64,000 nucleotides of DNA from Hymenobacter pini (GTDB lineage Bacteria > Bacteroidota > Bacteroidia > Cytophagales > Hymenobacteraceae), in NCBI RefSeq assembly GCF_020421205.1, contig NZ_JAIZZH010000001.1, positions 913,691 through 977,690 of the forward strand. The letters are read 5' to 3'. The notes under the pieces were generated by a model. That model worked only from the letters and a program-made list of their open reading frames with translations. It ran no database searches and was not told the origin of the DNA. A program made the translations under genes and the position numbers. Positions 40,114-49,677 of this stretch are shown here, piece after piece. Numbering within the stretch: the stretch's first letter is position 1; each line of letters starts with the position of its first letter.

Positions 40114-40971
40114 GTGGAATCTATTATTATCGAAGCGCCCGTGGTGGCACCCAACCCGCCGGCTACGGTGTACCCGACTATCAAGGAAAGCTGGGCGTTT
40201 CTGGGGTGGTACCTCTTGCTGTCGTTGCTGATAGGGTTACCTATCATTCTGATTGGGGAGAAGTTGCTGGGAATGCCGCGGTACTGTACGCTGCTGCTTG
40301 TAGGTGTTGGCACCAACTGTGGCGTGTTGGGCTTTATGCGGTGGAAACAGGGCCTTCGTTGGCCCGGTATCAATCTGCACGGCCGGGTGCCCGGCTGGCT
40401 ATTGCTCGCATTGCCGGTGCTGGTGCTGTCGGCCGATATGGTGCTGACGCTGATTCAGTTTCTGCATCTGCCCAAATTCTCCTCTGGCGAAACTTACCGG
40501 GAACTGATGAAAGTGCCGGTCATCGGGTTCCTGATGCTGTGCATAGTAGCCCCGGTGCTGGAGGAACTGCTACTGCGCGGGGTGGTACTCCAAGGCCTGT
40601 TGCGCAACTTCCCCAACCGTCCCTGGATTGCCATCGGCCAGTCGGCCCTGATTTTTGGGATAATGCACATGAATCCGCCCCAAAGCCTGGCGACGTTTGG
40701 GCTGGGGCTGTTGATGGGCTGGCTGTATTACCGCACCCGTTCTCTGTGGCTGTGCATGGGCGCACACTTTGTTAATAACTTCTTTGCTTTCAATACTATG
40801 CTGCAGGACAAAGCAGGTAAGGATACCGACGATGTGGTAGCCGCTTTCGGCTCGCCCTGGGCCTACGCCGGGGCAGTGGTGCTGAGCGCGCTGGTGTTGT
40901 TCGGCCTGCTGTGGCAGGTGCAGCGTACCACGTCGCCACCACTTCCTGACCACCCTATGCCAGCCAACTAA
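40114..40971 (+). CDS. CPBP intramembrane metalloprotease
   Basis: Protein of 285 residues from GTG 40114. Eight or so hydrophobic segments. Abi/CPBP motifs: EELLLRGVVLQGLLRNF near 149 (Glu-Glu and Arg), FGIMHMNP near 184 and GAHFVNNFFAF near 217. These are membrane-embedded glutamate/His proteases related to CAAX prenyl proteases. The target is unknown. Confidence 0.9.
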   Translation: MESIIIEAPVVAPNPPATVYPTIKESWAFLGWYLLLSLLIGLPIILIGEKLLGMPRYCTLLLVGVGTNCGVLGFMRWKQGLRWPGINLHGRVPGWLLLALPVLVLSADMVLTLIQFLHLPKFSSGETYRELMKVPVIGFLMLCIVAPVLEELLLRGVVLQGLLRNFPNRPWIAIGQSALIFGIMHMNPPQSLATFGLGLLMGWLYYRTRSLWLCMGAHFVNNFFAFNTMLQDKAGKDTDDVVAAFGSPWAYAGAVVLSALVLFGLLWQVQRTTSPPLPDHPMPAN

Positions 40972-41109
40972 GAACCGCTTTACTCAAAAAAATCCCGCTA
41001 AAGAGTTCCAGTAGCCAACTGCTACGGCGTAACGGTCCGAGCGCGTGTTTCAGGTGCGCGAGGCGAGTTTGTTTCTGCATTTAATCCTTCATTCCAAGTA
41101 GTCTATTCC

Positions 41110-42408
41110 ATGCGTTATTCAGCCCTTGCCCTAATAATTTTCAGCGGTATGTTCTGTGCCAAAGCTGGCCTAGCTCAGCAAGCGCCAGTTTTGGTGATTA
41201 CCAATACCAATGTGGTACCGCTTAATCAGAATACTGTACTACGCCGGCAAACGGTCCTGATTAAACAAGGTCGTATCCAGCAAATTGGAGACGCTGGTAA
41301 AATTCGTATTCCCCAAGGGGCCGTAGTCGTTAAAGGTGACAACAAATACCTGTTACCCGGCCTGATTGATATGCACGCGCATCTGCCTGGGCCCGAGGGC
41401 ACGCCGCATACGCTAGACACGTATTTCCGGCTTAACCTAGCCAGCGGCGTAACGGGGCTACGCAGTATGCGTGGTGACACCAGCCACTTGCGCTGGCGCG
41501 ACAGTCTGCGCCGAACTGCTGCCCATGCCCCGCATTTGTACCTGGGGTCCCCCGTATTCACCCGCGACAAAGCGTATTCGGCTCGTAAGGGGCAGCGCCT
41601 GCTTACCCGCTACAAAGCCAGCGGGTATGATTTTATTAAGTACCTGGGCGGAATGAGTGCTCCGCAATACGACTCATTGCTAACTGATGCGCACCGCCTG
41701 GGCCTGAAAGTAGCGGGCCATGCGCCCAAGAGTGGCCTGCGGGGCGCTATTGCAGCGGGCATGACTTCCGTGGAGCACATTGAGCCGTTTATCGAGGCTT
41801 ATCAGCAGGACTCCGTGCAGTTTCGGGCGTTGGCGCGCCAAATGGCCGCGCAGGGTATCTATACTTGCCCCGATTTATATTGGTATAAAGTCACGTGGCT
41901 GCAATACTCATCTGAGCAGCTACAACAGCTTCCCGGACTGAACTACATTGACCCGAAGCTACGCGAGGAGTGGCAAACGTCGCAGGCCGCCCGAATTCAG
42001 CAGTTAACGTCTCAGAATGCACTTATTGCCGCTCACGCTCAAATCAAGGTTTTGTTGCAGACCTATCAGCGGGCGTTTCGGATTATGCACGAAGAGGGAG
42101 TGAAATTTTTGATCAGTCCCGGCGACGGCAACTTTGTGGTACCCGGCTTTGGCATGGCCGAAGAGCTGACACTATTGGTGAAACAGGGACTAAGCCCGTA
42201 CGAAGCGCTACAGGCCGCAACAGTCAATGCCGCTACGTGGTTGGGGGAGCAGGATCAGCGTGGCACGGTAGTTCCGGGCAAGGCGGGCGATTTGGTGCTA
42301 CTTGACGCCAACCCGTTAACCGATATTTCCAACGTGCGCAAGGTGAATGGGGTCGTGCTGAACGGCCGGTGGATACCAGTAAGACAACTGCTGCCCCCTC
42401 AGCAATAG
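41110..42408 (+). CDS. secreted amidohydrolase
   Basis: Protein of 432 residues. MRYSALALIIFSGMFCAKAG is a signal peptide. Amidohydrolase superfamily: LLPGLIDMHAHLPGPEG near 84-99 (metal His pair), KYLGGM near 178 (Lys), AGHAPKSG near 203 (His), VEHIEPF near 222 (His) and LISPGDGNF near 337 (Asp). The C-terminal composite strand is VNAATWLGEQDQRGTVVPGK. Closest to the imidazolonepropionase-like/prolidase group. Periplasmic; substrate unknown. Confidence 0.9.
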   Translation: MRYSALALIIFSGMFCAKAGLAQQAPVLVITNTNVVPLNQNTVLRRQTVLIKQGRIQQIGDAGKIRIPQGAVVVKGDNKYLLPGLIDMHAHLPGPEGTPHTLDTYFRLNLASGVTGLRSMRGDTSHLRWRDSLRRTAAHAPHLYLGSPVFTRDKAYSARKGQRLLTRYKASGYDFIKYLGGMSAPQYDSLLTDAHRLGLKVAGHAPKSGLRGAIAAGMTSVEHIEPFIEAYQQDSVQFRALARQMAAQGIYTCPDLYWYKVTWLQYSSEQLQQLPGLNYIDPKLREEWQTSQAARIQQLTSQNALIAAHAQIKVLLQTYQRAFRIMHEEGVKFLISPGDGNFVVPGFGMAEELTLLVKQGLSPYEALQAATVNAATWLGEQDQRGTVVPGKAGDLVLLDANPLTDISNVRKVNGVVLNGRWIPVRQLLPPQQ

Positions 42409-42480
42409 TATAGCCTAAAAATTTGTCATTCTACTGAGTCAGCAATTTTTGACAAACTAATTTTTAACGTTGGATAGATA

Positions 42481-42526
42481 GCAAACAACGCACCCACCGA
42501 AGCACTTCGGCGGGGGCGTTGTTTGC
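42481..42526. terminator. terminator between convergent genes
   Basis: GCAAACAACGC (42481-42491) pairs with GCGTTGTTTGC (42516-42526), with further CCC/GGG pairs inside. It closes the amidohydrolase transcript and the long sulfur operon. Confidence 0.85.
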
Positions 42527-42546
42527 TAAGTAAACCTCTATGTCGT

Positions 42547-44061
42547 CTACATAAACACCTTGCGCAGCGCCCACAGGCTCCACACAATCACCATCAGGCC
42601 CACGCCCACGAACATCCAGCGCACGGGCAGGCGGCCGGCCAGGCGGGCGGCCAGCGGCGCGGCGGCCACGCCCCCGATGATGAGGCCCAGGATAATCTGC
42701 CAGTGCGAGATGCCCAGGGTGGCGAAGAACGTAACGGCGCTGGCAAACGTGACGAAGAACTCCGTGACGCTCACCGAGCCGATAACGTACTGCGGCGTGC
42801 GGCCCCCGGCAATGAGCGTGCTGGTTACCAGCGGCCCCCAGCCGCCCCCGCCAAACGAATCGAGGAAACCGCCGGCCGCGGCCAGCAGCCCCAGTTTCCG
42901 GTGTTTTTTGCGCTGCTGCGTTTGGGCAAAGGCTTTGCTGATGATGCGCACGCCCAGCAGCAGCAGGTACACGGCCAGCAGCGGCTTCACGTAACTGCCG
43001 TATTTCTCGCCAAAGTGCGACAACAGATACGCGCCCGTAATAGCCCCCAACACGCCCGGAATCAGCAGCACTTTAAACAGGCGCTTGTTCACGTTGCCGA
43101 AGCGGTAGTGGTGGTAGCCCGAGGCTCCGCTGGCAAACATTTCGGCGGTATGAATGCTGGCACTCACCGCGGCCGGGCTGATATTCAGGCTCATCAAACT
43201 GATAGCCGTAACTACCCCGTAGCCCATGCCGAGCAGCCCATCTACGAGCTGCGCGCCGAAGCCAATAGCCACAAAAATCCAGAAGGTTTCGGCGTGGGTA
43301 GCCGCGCCCCACACCTGCTGCCAGGTGAAGTAGTAGCTCAGAATGTTGAACACTAGCATGGCCGCAAACGCCAGCAGCGCCCCGGTGGCAATTTTGCGCC
43401 ACCGCGCCGCAGCAGGTGATTCGTAGGCCGGGCCGCCGGTCAGCTCGGCTGTTACGGCGTTCAGAGATTTTACCTTGTGAGCGAAGTCGCCGCCCACCTT
43501 CTCCCGGATCTGGGCCATGCGCTGGAGCACGTCGTGCAGCTCGTCGGGGAGGGTGTGGGTGAGCATTTCGCGCAGGCGCTTGGCAATGGTGGGCGACTTG
43601 CCGTTGGTGCTGATGGCAATTTTCAGGTCGCCCTTCTGCACGATGGAGCCCAGGTAAAAGTCGCAGGCGGCGGGTGTGTCGGCCACGTTGCAGAGCAGGC
43701 GCTGGCGGGTGGCGTCGGCCTTGATCTGCAGGTTCAGGGCTTTGTCGTTTGTGGCCACAATCACCAGGTCGTGGCCCACCAGGGTGGTGGGGTCGTAGGG
43801 TTGCTCGCGCAGCTGCACGGCGGGATGCTGGTCGGCCAGCACCCGCAGCTCGGGCCCGAACCAGGTAGCCACCACCGTAATGGCCGCGTTGGGGCTGTTG
43901 GCCAGCATGGCCGAGAGCTTCTCGAAGCCCACGGCCCCGCCGCCCACCAGCAGCACGTGCAGCTGTTCCAGCTTCAGAAACACCGGAAACAGCCGGTTGC
44001 CATCGGATACCGCGGGTGGCGGCTCGGGCTGGGGCAGGGCGTTGTTGGAGGAAAGAGGCAT
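42547..44061 (-). CDS. fusion of siroheme synthase domain (Met8/CysG-N) and TauE/SafE permease
   Basis: Protein of 504 residues from ATG 44061. Residues ~20-215 are a precorrin-2 dehydrogenase/ferrochelatase: FPVFLKLEQLHVLLVGGGAV (NAD-binding), VIVATNDKALN, CDFYLGSIVQKGDLKIAIST and RLREML. Residues ~245-504 are a TSUP permease of about eight helices with FVAIGFGAQLVDGLLGMGYG and GGFLDSFGGGGWGPLVTS. The first part makes siroheme for CysI; the second probably moves sulfite/sulfate-type anions. It is the last gene of the sulfur operon. Such a fusion has no mechanistic need, so it may serve co-regulation. Confidence 0.9.
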   Translation of the reverse strand: MPLSSNNALPQPEPPPAVSDGNRLFPVFLKLEQLHVLLVGGGAVGFEKLSAMLANSPNAAITVVATWFGPELRVLADQHPAVQLREQPYDPTTLVGHDLVIVATNDKALNLQIKADATRQRLLCNVADTPAACDFYLGSIVQKGDLKIAISTNGKSPTIAKRLREMLTHTLPDELHDVLQRMAQIREKVGGDFAHKVKSLNAVTAELTGGPAYESPAAARWRKIATGALLAFAAMLVFNILSYYFTWQQVWGAATHAETFWIFVAIGFGAQLVDGLLGMGYGVVTAISLMSLNISPAAVSASIHTAEMFASGASGYHHYRFGNVNKRLFKVLLIPGVLGAITGAYLLSHFGEKYGSYVKPLLAVYLLLLGVRIISKAFAQTQQRKKHRKLGLLAAAGGFLDSFGGGGWGPLVTSTLIAGGRTPQYVIGSVSVTEFFVTFASAVTFFATLGISHWQIILGLIIGGVAAAPLAARLAGRLPVRWMFVGVGLMVIVWSLWALRKVFM

Positions 44062-44100
44062 GGTGGTTGGTTGGGGGCGGATGCAGGAAGGAAGTTGGCC

Positions 44101-44127
44101 GTCATGCTTCGGCAAGCTCAGCATGAC
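44101..44127. repeat. short palindromic repeat
   Basis: GTCATGCT at the left pairs with AGCATGAC at the right around TCGGCAAGCTC. It is a half-size member of the dispersed family, between cysI and the Met8/TauE gene. Confidence 0.8.
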
Positions 44128-44137
44128 GTTCTATCGG

Positions 44138-45853
44138 TTACTCGTGAAACGTGAGGCCGCTTTCGGTGGGCTGCACGTAGCCCTGGCGGATGACAAAATC
44201 ACCAAACCGCTCCTGGGGCTGGCGGTTCTGGGCGTAGTCGGCGAGCAGGGGCGTGAGCTCCCGCACGATGCCATCTTCGTCCAGCATTTCCTTGTAGAGC
44301 TTGTTCATCCGCTCCCCGTTGAAAGCGGCACCGAGGTACAGGTTGTAGCGACCCACGGCCCGGCCCACCAGCCCGATTTCACCGAGGTAGGGGCGGGCGC
44401 AGCCGTTGGGGCAGCCCGTCATCCGCAGCAGAATATCATCTTGAGCCAGACCCTGTTGGCGAATCACCCGGTCCAATCTATCCAATAATTCCGGAAGATA
44501 CCGCTCGGCCTCTGCGAAGGCCAGCGTGCAGGTGGGCAGGGCCACGCAGGCCAGGGCCCCGCGCCGCAGCCCGGTCAATTCCTTACCGGCTTCCACGGCC
44601 ACTCCGTGCCGCTGCAGCACCGCCTGCACACTCAGCCGGTGCTCGGGGGCAATGTTGGCGATGATAAGGTTCTGGTTGCCGGTGAGGCGGAAGTCGCCGG
44701 TGTGGAAGGCGGCAATTTCGCGCAGGGCGGTTTTGAGCGTGTAGCCGTCCCGGTCGAGGATGCGGCCGCCTTCCACGAACAGCGTGAGGTGGGCCCGGCC
44801 ATCGGCCTGGATGGACCAACCGTAGGCATCGCCGGAACTGCGGAACTGGTAGGGGCGGGCGGGCTCCACCGTAAAACCCAGGCGCTGGTCCAGCTCCTGT
44901 TTGAACACGTCGAGGCCCACGCGGTCCACGGTGTACTTGAGGCGGGAGAACTTGCGGTTTTCCCGGTTGCCCCAGTCGCGCTGAATCGTCACGATTTTCT
45001 CGCAGGCATCCACCACCTTGTCGGTGGGCACGAAGCCGATGACGTCGGCCAGTCGGGGGTAGGTGTCGGGCATACCAAACGTCATGCCCATGCCGCCGCC
45101 CACGGCCACGTTGAAGCCCACCAGCTGGCCCCGCTCCTCAATGGCAATCAGGCCCAGGTCGTTGGCGAAGATGTCGGTGTCGTTGTAGGGCGGGATGGCC
45201 AGGGCAATCTTGAACTTGCGGGGCAGGTAGGTTTTGCCGTAGATGGGTTCGGCGTCCTCCTCGCCCTCGTTGGGGGCGCTGCTGAACTGCGGCTCCCCGT
45301 TCAGCCACAAATCCCAATAGGCCGAGGTGCGGGGCGTGAGGTGGGCGCTGATCTGCTTCGACACCTCGTACACGGCCGCGTGCAGGGGGCTCTCGTGCGG
45401 GTTGGGGTTGCACATCACGTTGCGGTTCACATCGCCGCAGCCCGCAATGCTGTCGAGCAGGGCCTCGTTGAAGCCCTGGATGGTTTTTTTCAGGTCGCGC
45501 TTGAGTACGCCGTGCAGCTGGAAGGCCTGGCGGGTGGTGAGCTTGAGCGTGTGGTTGCCGTACTCGTCGGCCAGCTCATCCATGCGCAGCCACTGCGACG
45601 GCGAGGCAATGCCACCCGGCACCCGCACCCGAATCATGAGGGAGTACAGCGGCTCCAGCTTCTGGCGCTTGCGCTCCGAGTCCAGGTCCCGGTCGGTTTG
45701 CTGGTAGGAGCCGTGGAACTTAATCAGGTGGGTATCGTCGGGGTAGAGGGCGCCGGTGAGCGGGTTCACGAGGCTTTCGGCCAGGGTGCCGCGCAGGTAG
45801 TTGCTGGCTTCCTTGACGTGCTCGACTTCGGAAAGTTTGGGGGTATCAGCCAT
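44138..45853 (-). CDS. cysI: sulfite reductase hemoprotein subunit
   Basis: Protein of 571 residues. It reduces sulfite to sulfide with six electrons using siroheme and a 4Fe-4S cluster. Cluster/siroheme Cys motifs are CVALPTC near 432 and CPNGC near 478. Substrate-site motifs include KLTTRQAFQLHGVLKRDLKK near 105-124 and CGDVNRNVMC near 140-149. It starts 5 bases after the DUF2490 stop and pairs with CysJ (49960-51813) to form the NADPH enzyme. Confidence 0.95.
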   Translation of the reverse strand: MADTPKLSEVEHVKEASNYLRGTLAESLVNPLTGALYPDDTHLIKFHGSYQQTDRDLDSERKRQKLEPLYSLMIRVRVPGGIASPSQWLRMDELADEYGNHTLKLTTRQAFQLHGVLKRDLKKTIQGFNEALLDSIAGCGDVNRNVMCNPNPHESPLHAAVYEVSKQISAHLTPRTSAYWDLWLNGEPQFSSAPNEGEEDAEPIYGKTYLPRKFKIALAIPPYNDTDIFANDLGLIAIEERGQLVGFNVAVGGGMGMTFGMPDTYPRLADVIGFVPTDKVVDACEKIVTIQRDWGNRENRKFSRLKYTVDRVGLDVFKQELDQRLGFTVEPARPYQFRSSGDAYGWSIQADGRAHLTLFVEGGRILDRDGYTLKTALREIAAFHTGDFRLTGNQNLIIANIAPEHRLSVQAVLQRHGVAVEAGKELTGLRRGALACVALPTCTLAFAEAERYLPELLDRLDRVIRQQGLAQDDILLRMTGCPNGCARPYLGEIGLVGRAVGRYNLYLGAAFNGERMNKLYKEMLDEDGIVRELTPLLADYAQNRQPQERFGDFVIRQGYVQPTESGLTFHE

Positions 45854-45858
45854 GAGAA

Positions 45859-46626
45859 TCAGGGTGCTGGGGAGGATGCCGGAGCAGCCGGGGCTGCCGG
45901 GCGCAAATCGAAGTTGTGGAAGTAGAAAACCCGGATAGTGTGCTGGTTGCGGTAGGTGCTGCCGGCCGGCAGCTGCTGAAACAGGTGCATGTAGCCGGCC
46001 TGCAGCTGGGCATTTTTGCTGAAGGGATACACCACCCCCGCAAACAGCCGGTTCTGGTCGAAGTAGTTCAGCCGAATCTCCTTGCCAAAATTCATCATCA
46101 CCTCGTTGTTGAGCAGAAACTGCCAGCCGCCGGGCTCAAAACCCCGCTTGGTAAGCGGCAGAAACAGCGCCGCGTTGTAGCGGGTGCGGTAGTTGAAATC
46201 AAAGTCATCGGTGCGCTCATTCTGCCGGATAGTGCGCCGGAATCGTTCTTCCAGCCGTACCCACTGCATCAGGCGGGCCTTCGGAAACTTGCTGAACCAC
46301 TGTACCTGCTGCCAGGGCCGGTGCTCGGGCTGGCCCACGGTGCGGGCCCCGTCGGGGTAATGGTGCACGTAGGCATAGCCCCCGGTCAGGCGCACGTCAT
46401 CGGTGAGGTAGTACGTCAGGCCCACGCGGGCCACCGTCTGGTAGCTGGCCTGCACGAAATGGTCGTGCAGGCGCAAGTGCAGGTCGGTCCAGCTGCCCCA
46501 GTGTTGCGAAAACCGGGTTTGGTTGAATATGCCCAGCCACGTCTGCTGCTCGCGCACGTACTGTTTCTGCGCCAGCAAAGGCCTGGTCAGAAGCAGCAAG
46601 CCACAAAAGAGAAGGAGTCGTTTCAT
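45859..46626 (-). CDS. DUF2490 outer-membrane beta-barrel protein
   Basis: Protein of 255 residues from ATG 46626. MKRLLLFCGLLLLTRPLLAQ is a signal peptide. The mature sequence alternates aromatic/hydrophobic strands (WTDLHLRLHDHFVQASYQTV, VGLTYYLTDDVRLTGGYAYV) as in a 10-12 strand barrel and ends with FYFHNF plus a Pro/Ala tail. It starts 5 bases after the TonB receptor stop, so both are co-translated and may cooperate in the outer membrane. Confidence 0.88.
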   Translation of the reverse strand: MKRLLLFCGLLLLTRPLLAQKQYVREQQTWLGIFNQTRFSQHWGSWTDLHLRLHDHFVQASYQTVARVGLTYYLTDDVRLTGGYAYVHHYPDGARTVGQPEHRPWQQVQWFSKFPKARLMQWVRLEERFRRTIRQNERTDDFDFNYRTRYNAALFLPLTKRGFEPGGWQFLLNNEVMMNFGKEIRLNYFDQNRLFAGVVYPFSKNAQLQAGYMHLFQQLPAGSTYRNQHTIRVFYFHNFDLRPAAPAAPASSPAP

Positions 46627-46631
46627 CACAC

Positions 46632-49535
46632 TTACCGCAACACGGTATTATCAAACGTCAACGCCACGTAGTACAGGCCCCCGATGGTAGGGCCGGCGGC
46701 GTACTGGTAGTAGCGGTTGTTGAAGAGGTTGGCGCCGCCGGCTTTGATGGTGGTTTTGAGGGCGGGCACGCGCACGTTCACCTGAGCATCCACGGTTTGG
46801 TAGGCGGGCACGCGGCCGTTGGCCAGGGGGCTTTCCCAGAAGAAGGTGCTCTGGTGACGCCACACCACGTTGAAGCCCACGTTGCGCACAATTTCGCGGT
46901 TGCCGAAGCTCACGTTGGTGACCCAGTGCGGGGTGTTGAAGCCCGTCACGAAGATGTCGGGGGCGTTGTTGGCCGACAGGGCGTTGTAGTTCACGTTGCC
47001 GCCCAGGGTGTACTTCTGATAGAAGTTGTAGGTGACGCCCAGCGTGGAGCCGTAGCTGCGGTAGTTGTTGCGGGCGTTGGTGTACACCCGGTACCGGTCC
47101 TGGCGGGCGGCGCGGTTGCTGTTGAGGGCAGCCAGCACGGCATCGTCGGAGCCTACCTGCACCTGCTGGCCGGCGGCGTTTTTGGGCACGCTCACCTCCA
47201 CCTGGCCCAGGAAGCCGGAGTAGATATTCACGTAGGCGTCGGCGTCGATGGAGAGGCGGTTATCCAGCAGCACGCTGCGGTAGCCCACCTCGTAAGCGTT
47301 AATCTGCTCGGGCTGCTCGGTGGGCAGGTTGCCGACTTGCAGCACGCCCCGAATTTCGGGGCGCAGGGCGGCCTGACTGGCGGTGGTGCCAGCGTTGGCG
47401 GCCACGTAGGCATTCACGGCGGCGTTGAACTTGGAAATAGACGCCAGCGTGTAGGAGTTGTCGAGGTAGTTCAGCCCCTCGTTCACCCGAGCTAGCCCGC
47501 CCACCCGGCGCACGTTGCCGTTGTTCACGAATGACAGCGCCTCAAACAGTGACGGGAAGCGCCAGCCGTTCTGGTACGAAGCCCGGAAGTTGTGCAGGCC
47601 GCCGGCCGTGTATACGGCCGCCACCCGCGGGTTCAGCTTGGGGTTGAACTCGGGGTTGTAATCCAGGCGCAGCGAGGCGGTGAGCTTTAGGCGGTCCTGC
47701 AGCAGGCGCTTGGTGGCCTGCCCGAAGCCCCCGATTTTCTTGTAATACTGGTTCTGGCCGCCGGGCTGGGTGCGCTCGGTGAGCGGGCGGCTGAAATCCA
47801 CGAAGTTGTTGCCGTCCGGAATTACCTCGTAGAGGCGGGCATCGGCCCCCAGCAGCACATCGGCAAATTTCACCCGCGGGCCCAGGTTCCAGATGGCGTC
47901 GGAGTGATAGGTGCGGCTGCGCTGGGTGAGGGCGGCCCCGCCCGGGATGGGCGCGCCGGGCACGTTCACGCCGCTGTCCCAGTTGTTGGTTTTCACAATC
48001 TGCGCTTTCAAAGCATCAAACTCGGGCGTACCGGGCTGGGCGCGGCCGGCGTCGGCAGCTACTCGGGCTAGGCGCATGGCGTCGGCCAAGGTGGCACCTG
48101 CTCCCAACTGATTCTGCAGCTCGGCCTTGAACTTGTTGCTCCACACGGCGTTGGAGCCGTTTTGCAGGTCCAGGTTCAGGGCCAGGGGGTTGAGGTTGTA
48201 GGAGTTGCCGGTGTTTTCGACCAGCATGTAGGCCCGGGCCGTGAAGTTCTCGCCCTTCAGCTCCACCTTGTGGTTCTGCACCGTCACGCCGTCGAGCTGA
48301 ATCTTATTGCCGCGCTGAAACACGCCGTCCATCAGCCCGAACCGGTAGCCGTAGCTCAGTTCCAGCTTGTCGGTGAGCTTGTAGTGCAGGCTGGCATCGG
48401 CCTTGATGTTGCGCACGATGGGGTTGGTGAGGTCCCGCTCATAGTAACCCGTGCGGCGCACGTTGAAGGTTTCGTTGCGGCCGTTGTAGGGGATGGTGAT
48501 GCTCACGTTGCCGGCGTTGTCGTCGCCGTAGCGGTTCCAGAGGTCGGCGGCGGGGTTGTTGGCCCCGCTCAGCTCCGGAAAGCGCGGGTTGGCCGAGGCT
48601 AGGTTCTGCGGGTTCTGGTCGTTCTGGGTGTTGGCAAGCCAGTCGGTGCCGCGCAGGAAGCTGCCGTTCACCTTGTAGGCCCAGCGGCCCGAAGCGCCCA
48701 GGCTCTGGGCCCAGCGCACGGCCGTTTCCGTCAGCACGCTCGGGTCCCGATCTTTGCCGTCCACGTGGTTTACGCCTACCTTCTGGTACACGCTCAGTCC
48801 CTGGTAGTTGAAGGGGCTTTTGGTGGTGAGGTTAGCCATGCCGTTGATGGCGTTCATGCCGTAGAGGGCCGAGGCCGCGCCGGGTGTAATTTCCACCGAA
48901 GCCACATCCAGCTCGGTGGGCCCGATGGCGTTGCCCAGCGGCACGCCCAACGTGGCCGCCTGCATGTCCACCCCGTCCACCAGTTGCATAAAGCGGAAGT
49001 TGTTGGGGATGTTGAAGCCGCGGGTGTTGGGCACTTTGAAGGTGAGCGAGGCCGTGGTCATCTGCACGCCCTTCACATTTTCCAGGGCGTCGTAGAAGCT
49101 GGGGGCCGGCGTTTCCTTGATGGCCCGGATGTCGAGCTTTTCAATGGCCACCGGCGAGGTCAGCCGGCTTTCCTCCACCCGCGACGCCGACACCACCACC
49201 TCGTTCATCGACACGGCCTTCGACTCCAGCTGCACGCTGATGGGCTGGCTGCCGCTGGCAATTTCCAGCTCCCGCGACTCGTAGCCCAGCGTGTTGAACA
49301 CCAGCGTAAACGGGAACCGAAGCTTGGCTTTCAGCGCAAACTGGCCGTTGCCGTCGCTGAGCGTGCCGGTGGTGCCACCCTTCACAATAACGCTCACGCC
49401 CGGCAGCGGCTCGCCGGTAGTTTTTTCGCGCACGGTGCCGCTCACCGAAATGAGGGCCTCCTGGGCGTGCAGGCCAGTGGCGCTGGCTGCAACCAGCGCC
49501 GGTACTAGGAAGGAAGAGGAAAGAAGATGTTTCAT
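46632..49535 (-). CDS. TonB-dependent receptor of the sulfur operon
   Basis: Protein of 967 residues from ATG 49535. A signal peptide (LVAASATGLHAQ) precedes a carboxypeptidase-like domain (ISVSGTVREKTTGEPLPGVS, about 30-110), plug domain (FYDALENVKGVQ, TRGFNIPNNFRFMQLVDGVD, ITPGAASALYGMNAINGMAN, about 120-250) and a 22-strand barrel ending YYVALTFDNTVLR. It imports a ligand with TonB energy. It lacks the SusC-type pairing with a SusD gene. Placement inside the cys operon suggests a sulfur compound or cofactor precursor; this is inferred. Confidence 0.93.
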   Translation of the reverse strand: MKHLLSSSFLVPALVAASATGLHAQEALISVSGTVREKTTGEPLPGVSVIVKGGTTGTLSDGNGQFALKAKLRFPFTLVFNTLGYESRELEIASGSQPISVQLESKAVSMNEVVVSASRVEESRLTSPVAIEKLDIRAIKETPAPSFYDALENVKGVQMTTASLTFKVPNTRGFNIPNNFRFMQLVDGVDMQAATLGVPLGNAIGPTELDVASVEITPGAASALYGMNAINGMANLTTKSPFNYQGLSVYQKVGVNHVDGKDRDPSVLTETAVRWAQSLGASGRWAYKVNGSFLRGTDWLANTQNDQNPQNLASANPRFPELSGANNPAADLWNRYGDDNAGNVSITIPYNGRNETFNVRRTGYYERDLTNPIVRNIKADASLHYKLTDKLELSYGYRFGLMDGVFQRGNKIQLDGVTVQNHKVELKGENFTARAYMLVENTGNSYNLNPLALNLDLQNGSNAVWSNKFKAELQNQLGAGATLADAMRLARVAADAGRAQPGTPEFDALKAQIVKTNNWDSGVNVPGAPIPGGAALTQRSRTYHSDAIWNLGPRVKFADVLLGADARLYEVIPDGNNFVDFSRPLTERTQPGGQNQYYKKIGGFGQATKRLLQDRLKLTASLRLDYNPEFNPKLNPRVAAVYTAGGLHNFRASYQNGWRFPSLFEALSFVNNGNVRRVGGLARVNEGLNYLDNSYTLASISKFNAAVNAYVAANAGTTASQAALRPEIRGVLQVGNLPTEQPEQINAYEVGYRSVLLDNRLSIDADAYVNIYSGFLGQVEVSVPKNAAGQQVQVGSDDAVLAALNSNRAARQDRYRVYTNARNNYRSYGSTLGVTYNFYQKYTLGGNVNYNALSANNAPDIFVTGFNTPHWVTNVSFGNREIVRNVGFNVVWRHQSTFFWESPLANGRVPAYQTVDAQVNVRVPALKTTIKAGGANLFNNRYYQYAAGPTIGGLYYVALTFDNTVLR

Positions 49536-49677
49536 CAAGGGTTGAGCAAGAGAAGAAAGGACCCGGGACGGGGCAGACGGCAGGCCGGCGCAGCCCCCGC
49601 GCCCGGGGCACAGCGGCCGTTACCGGCTACAACATCGTCTTGGAAAAACGGCGGGCATGGGTTGTTCTGGCGGTTTG

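Noticed and set aside
44606..45925. 439-codon plus-strand ORF opposite cysI
   Set aside because: Antisense shadow of a high-GC gene rich in Val/Gly/His; cysI motifs are certain on the other strand.
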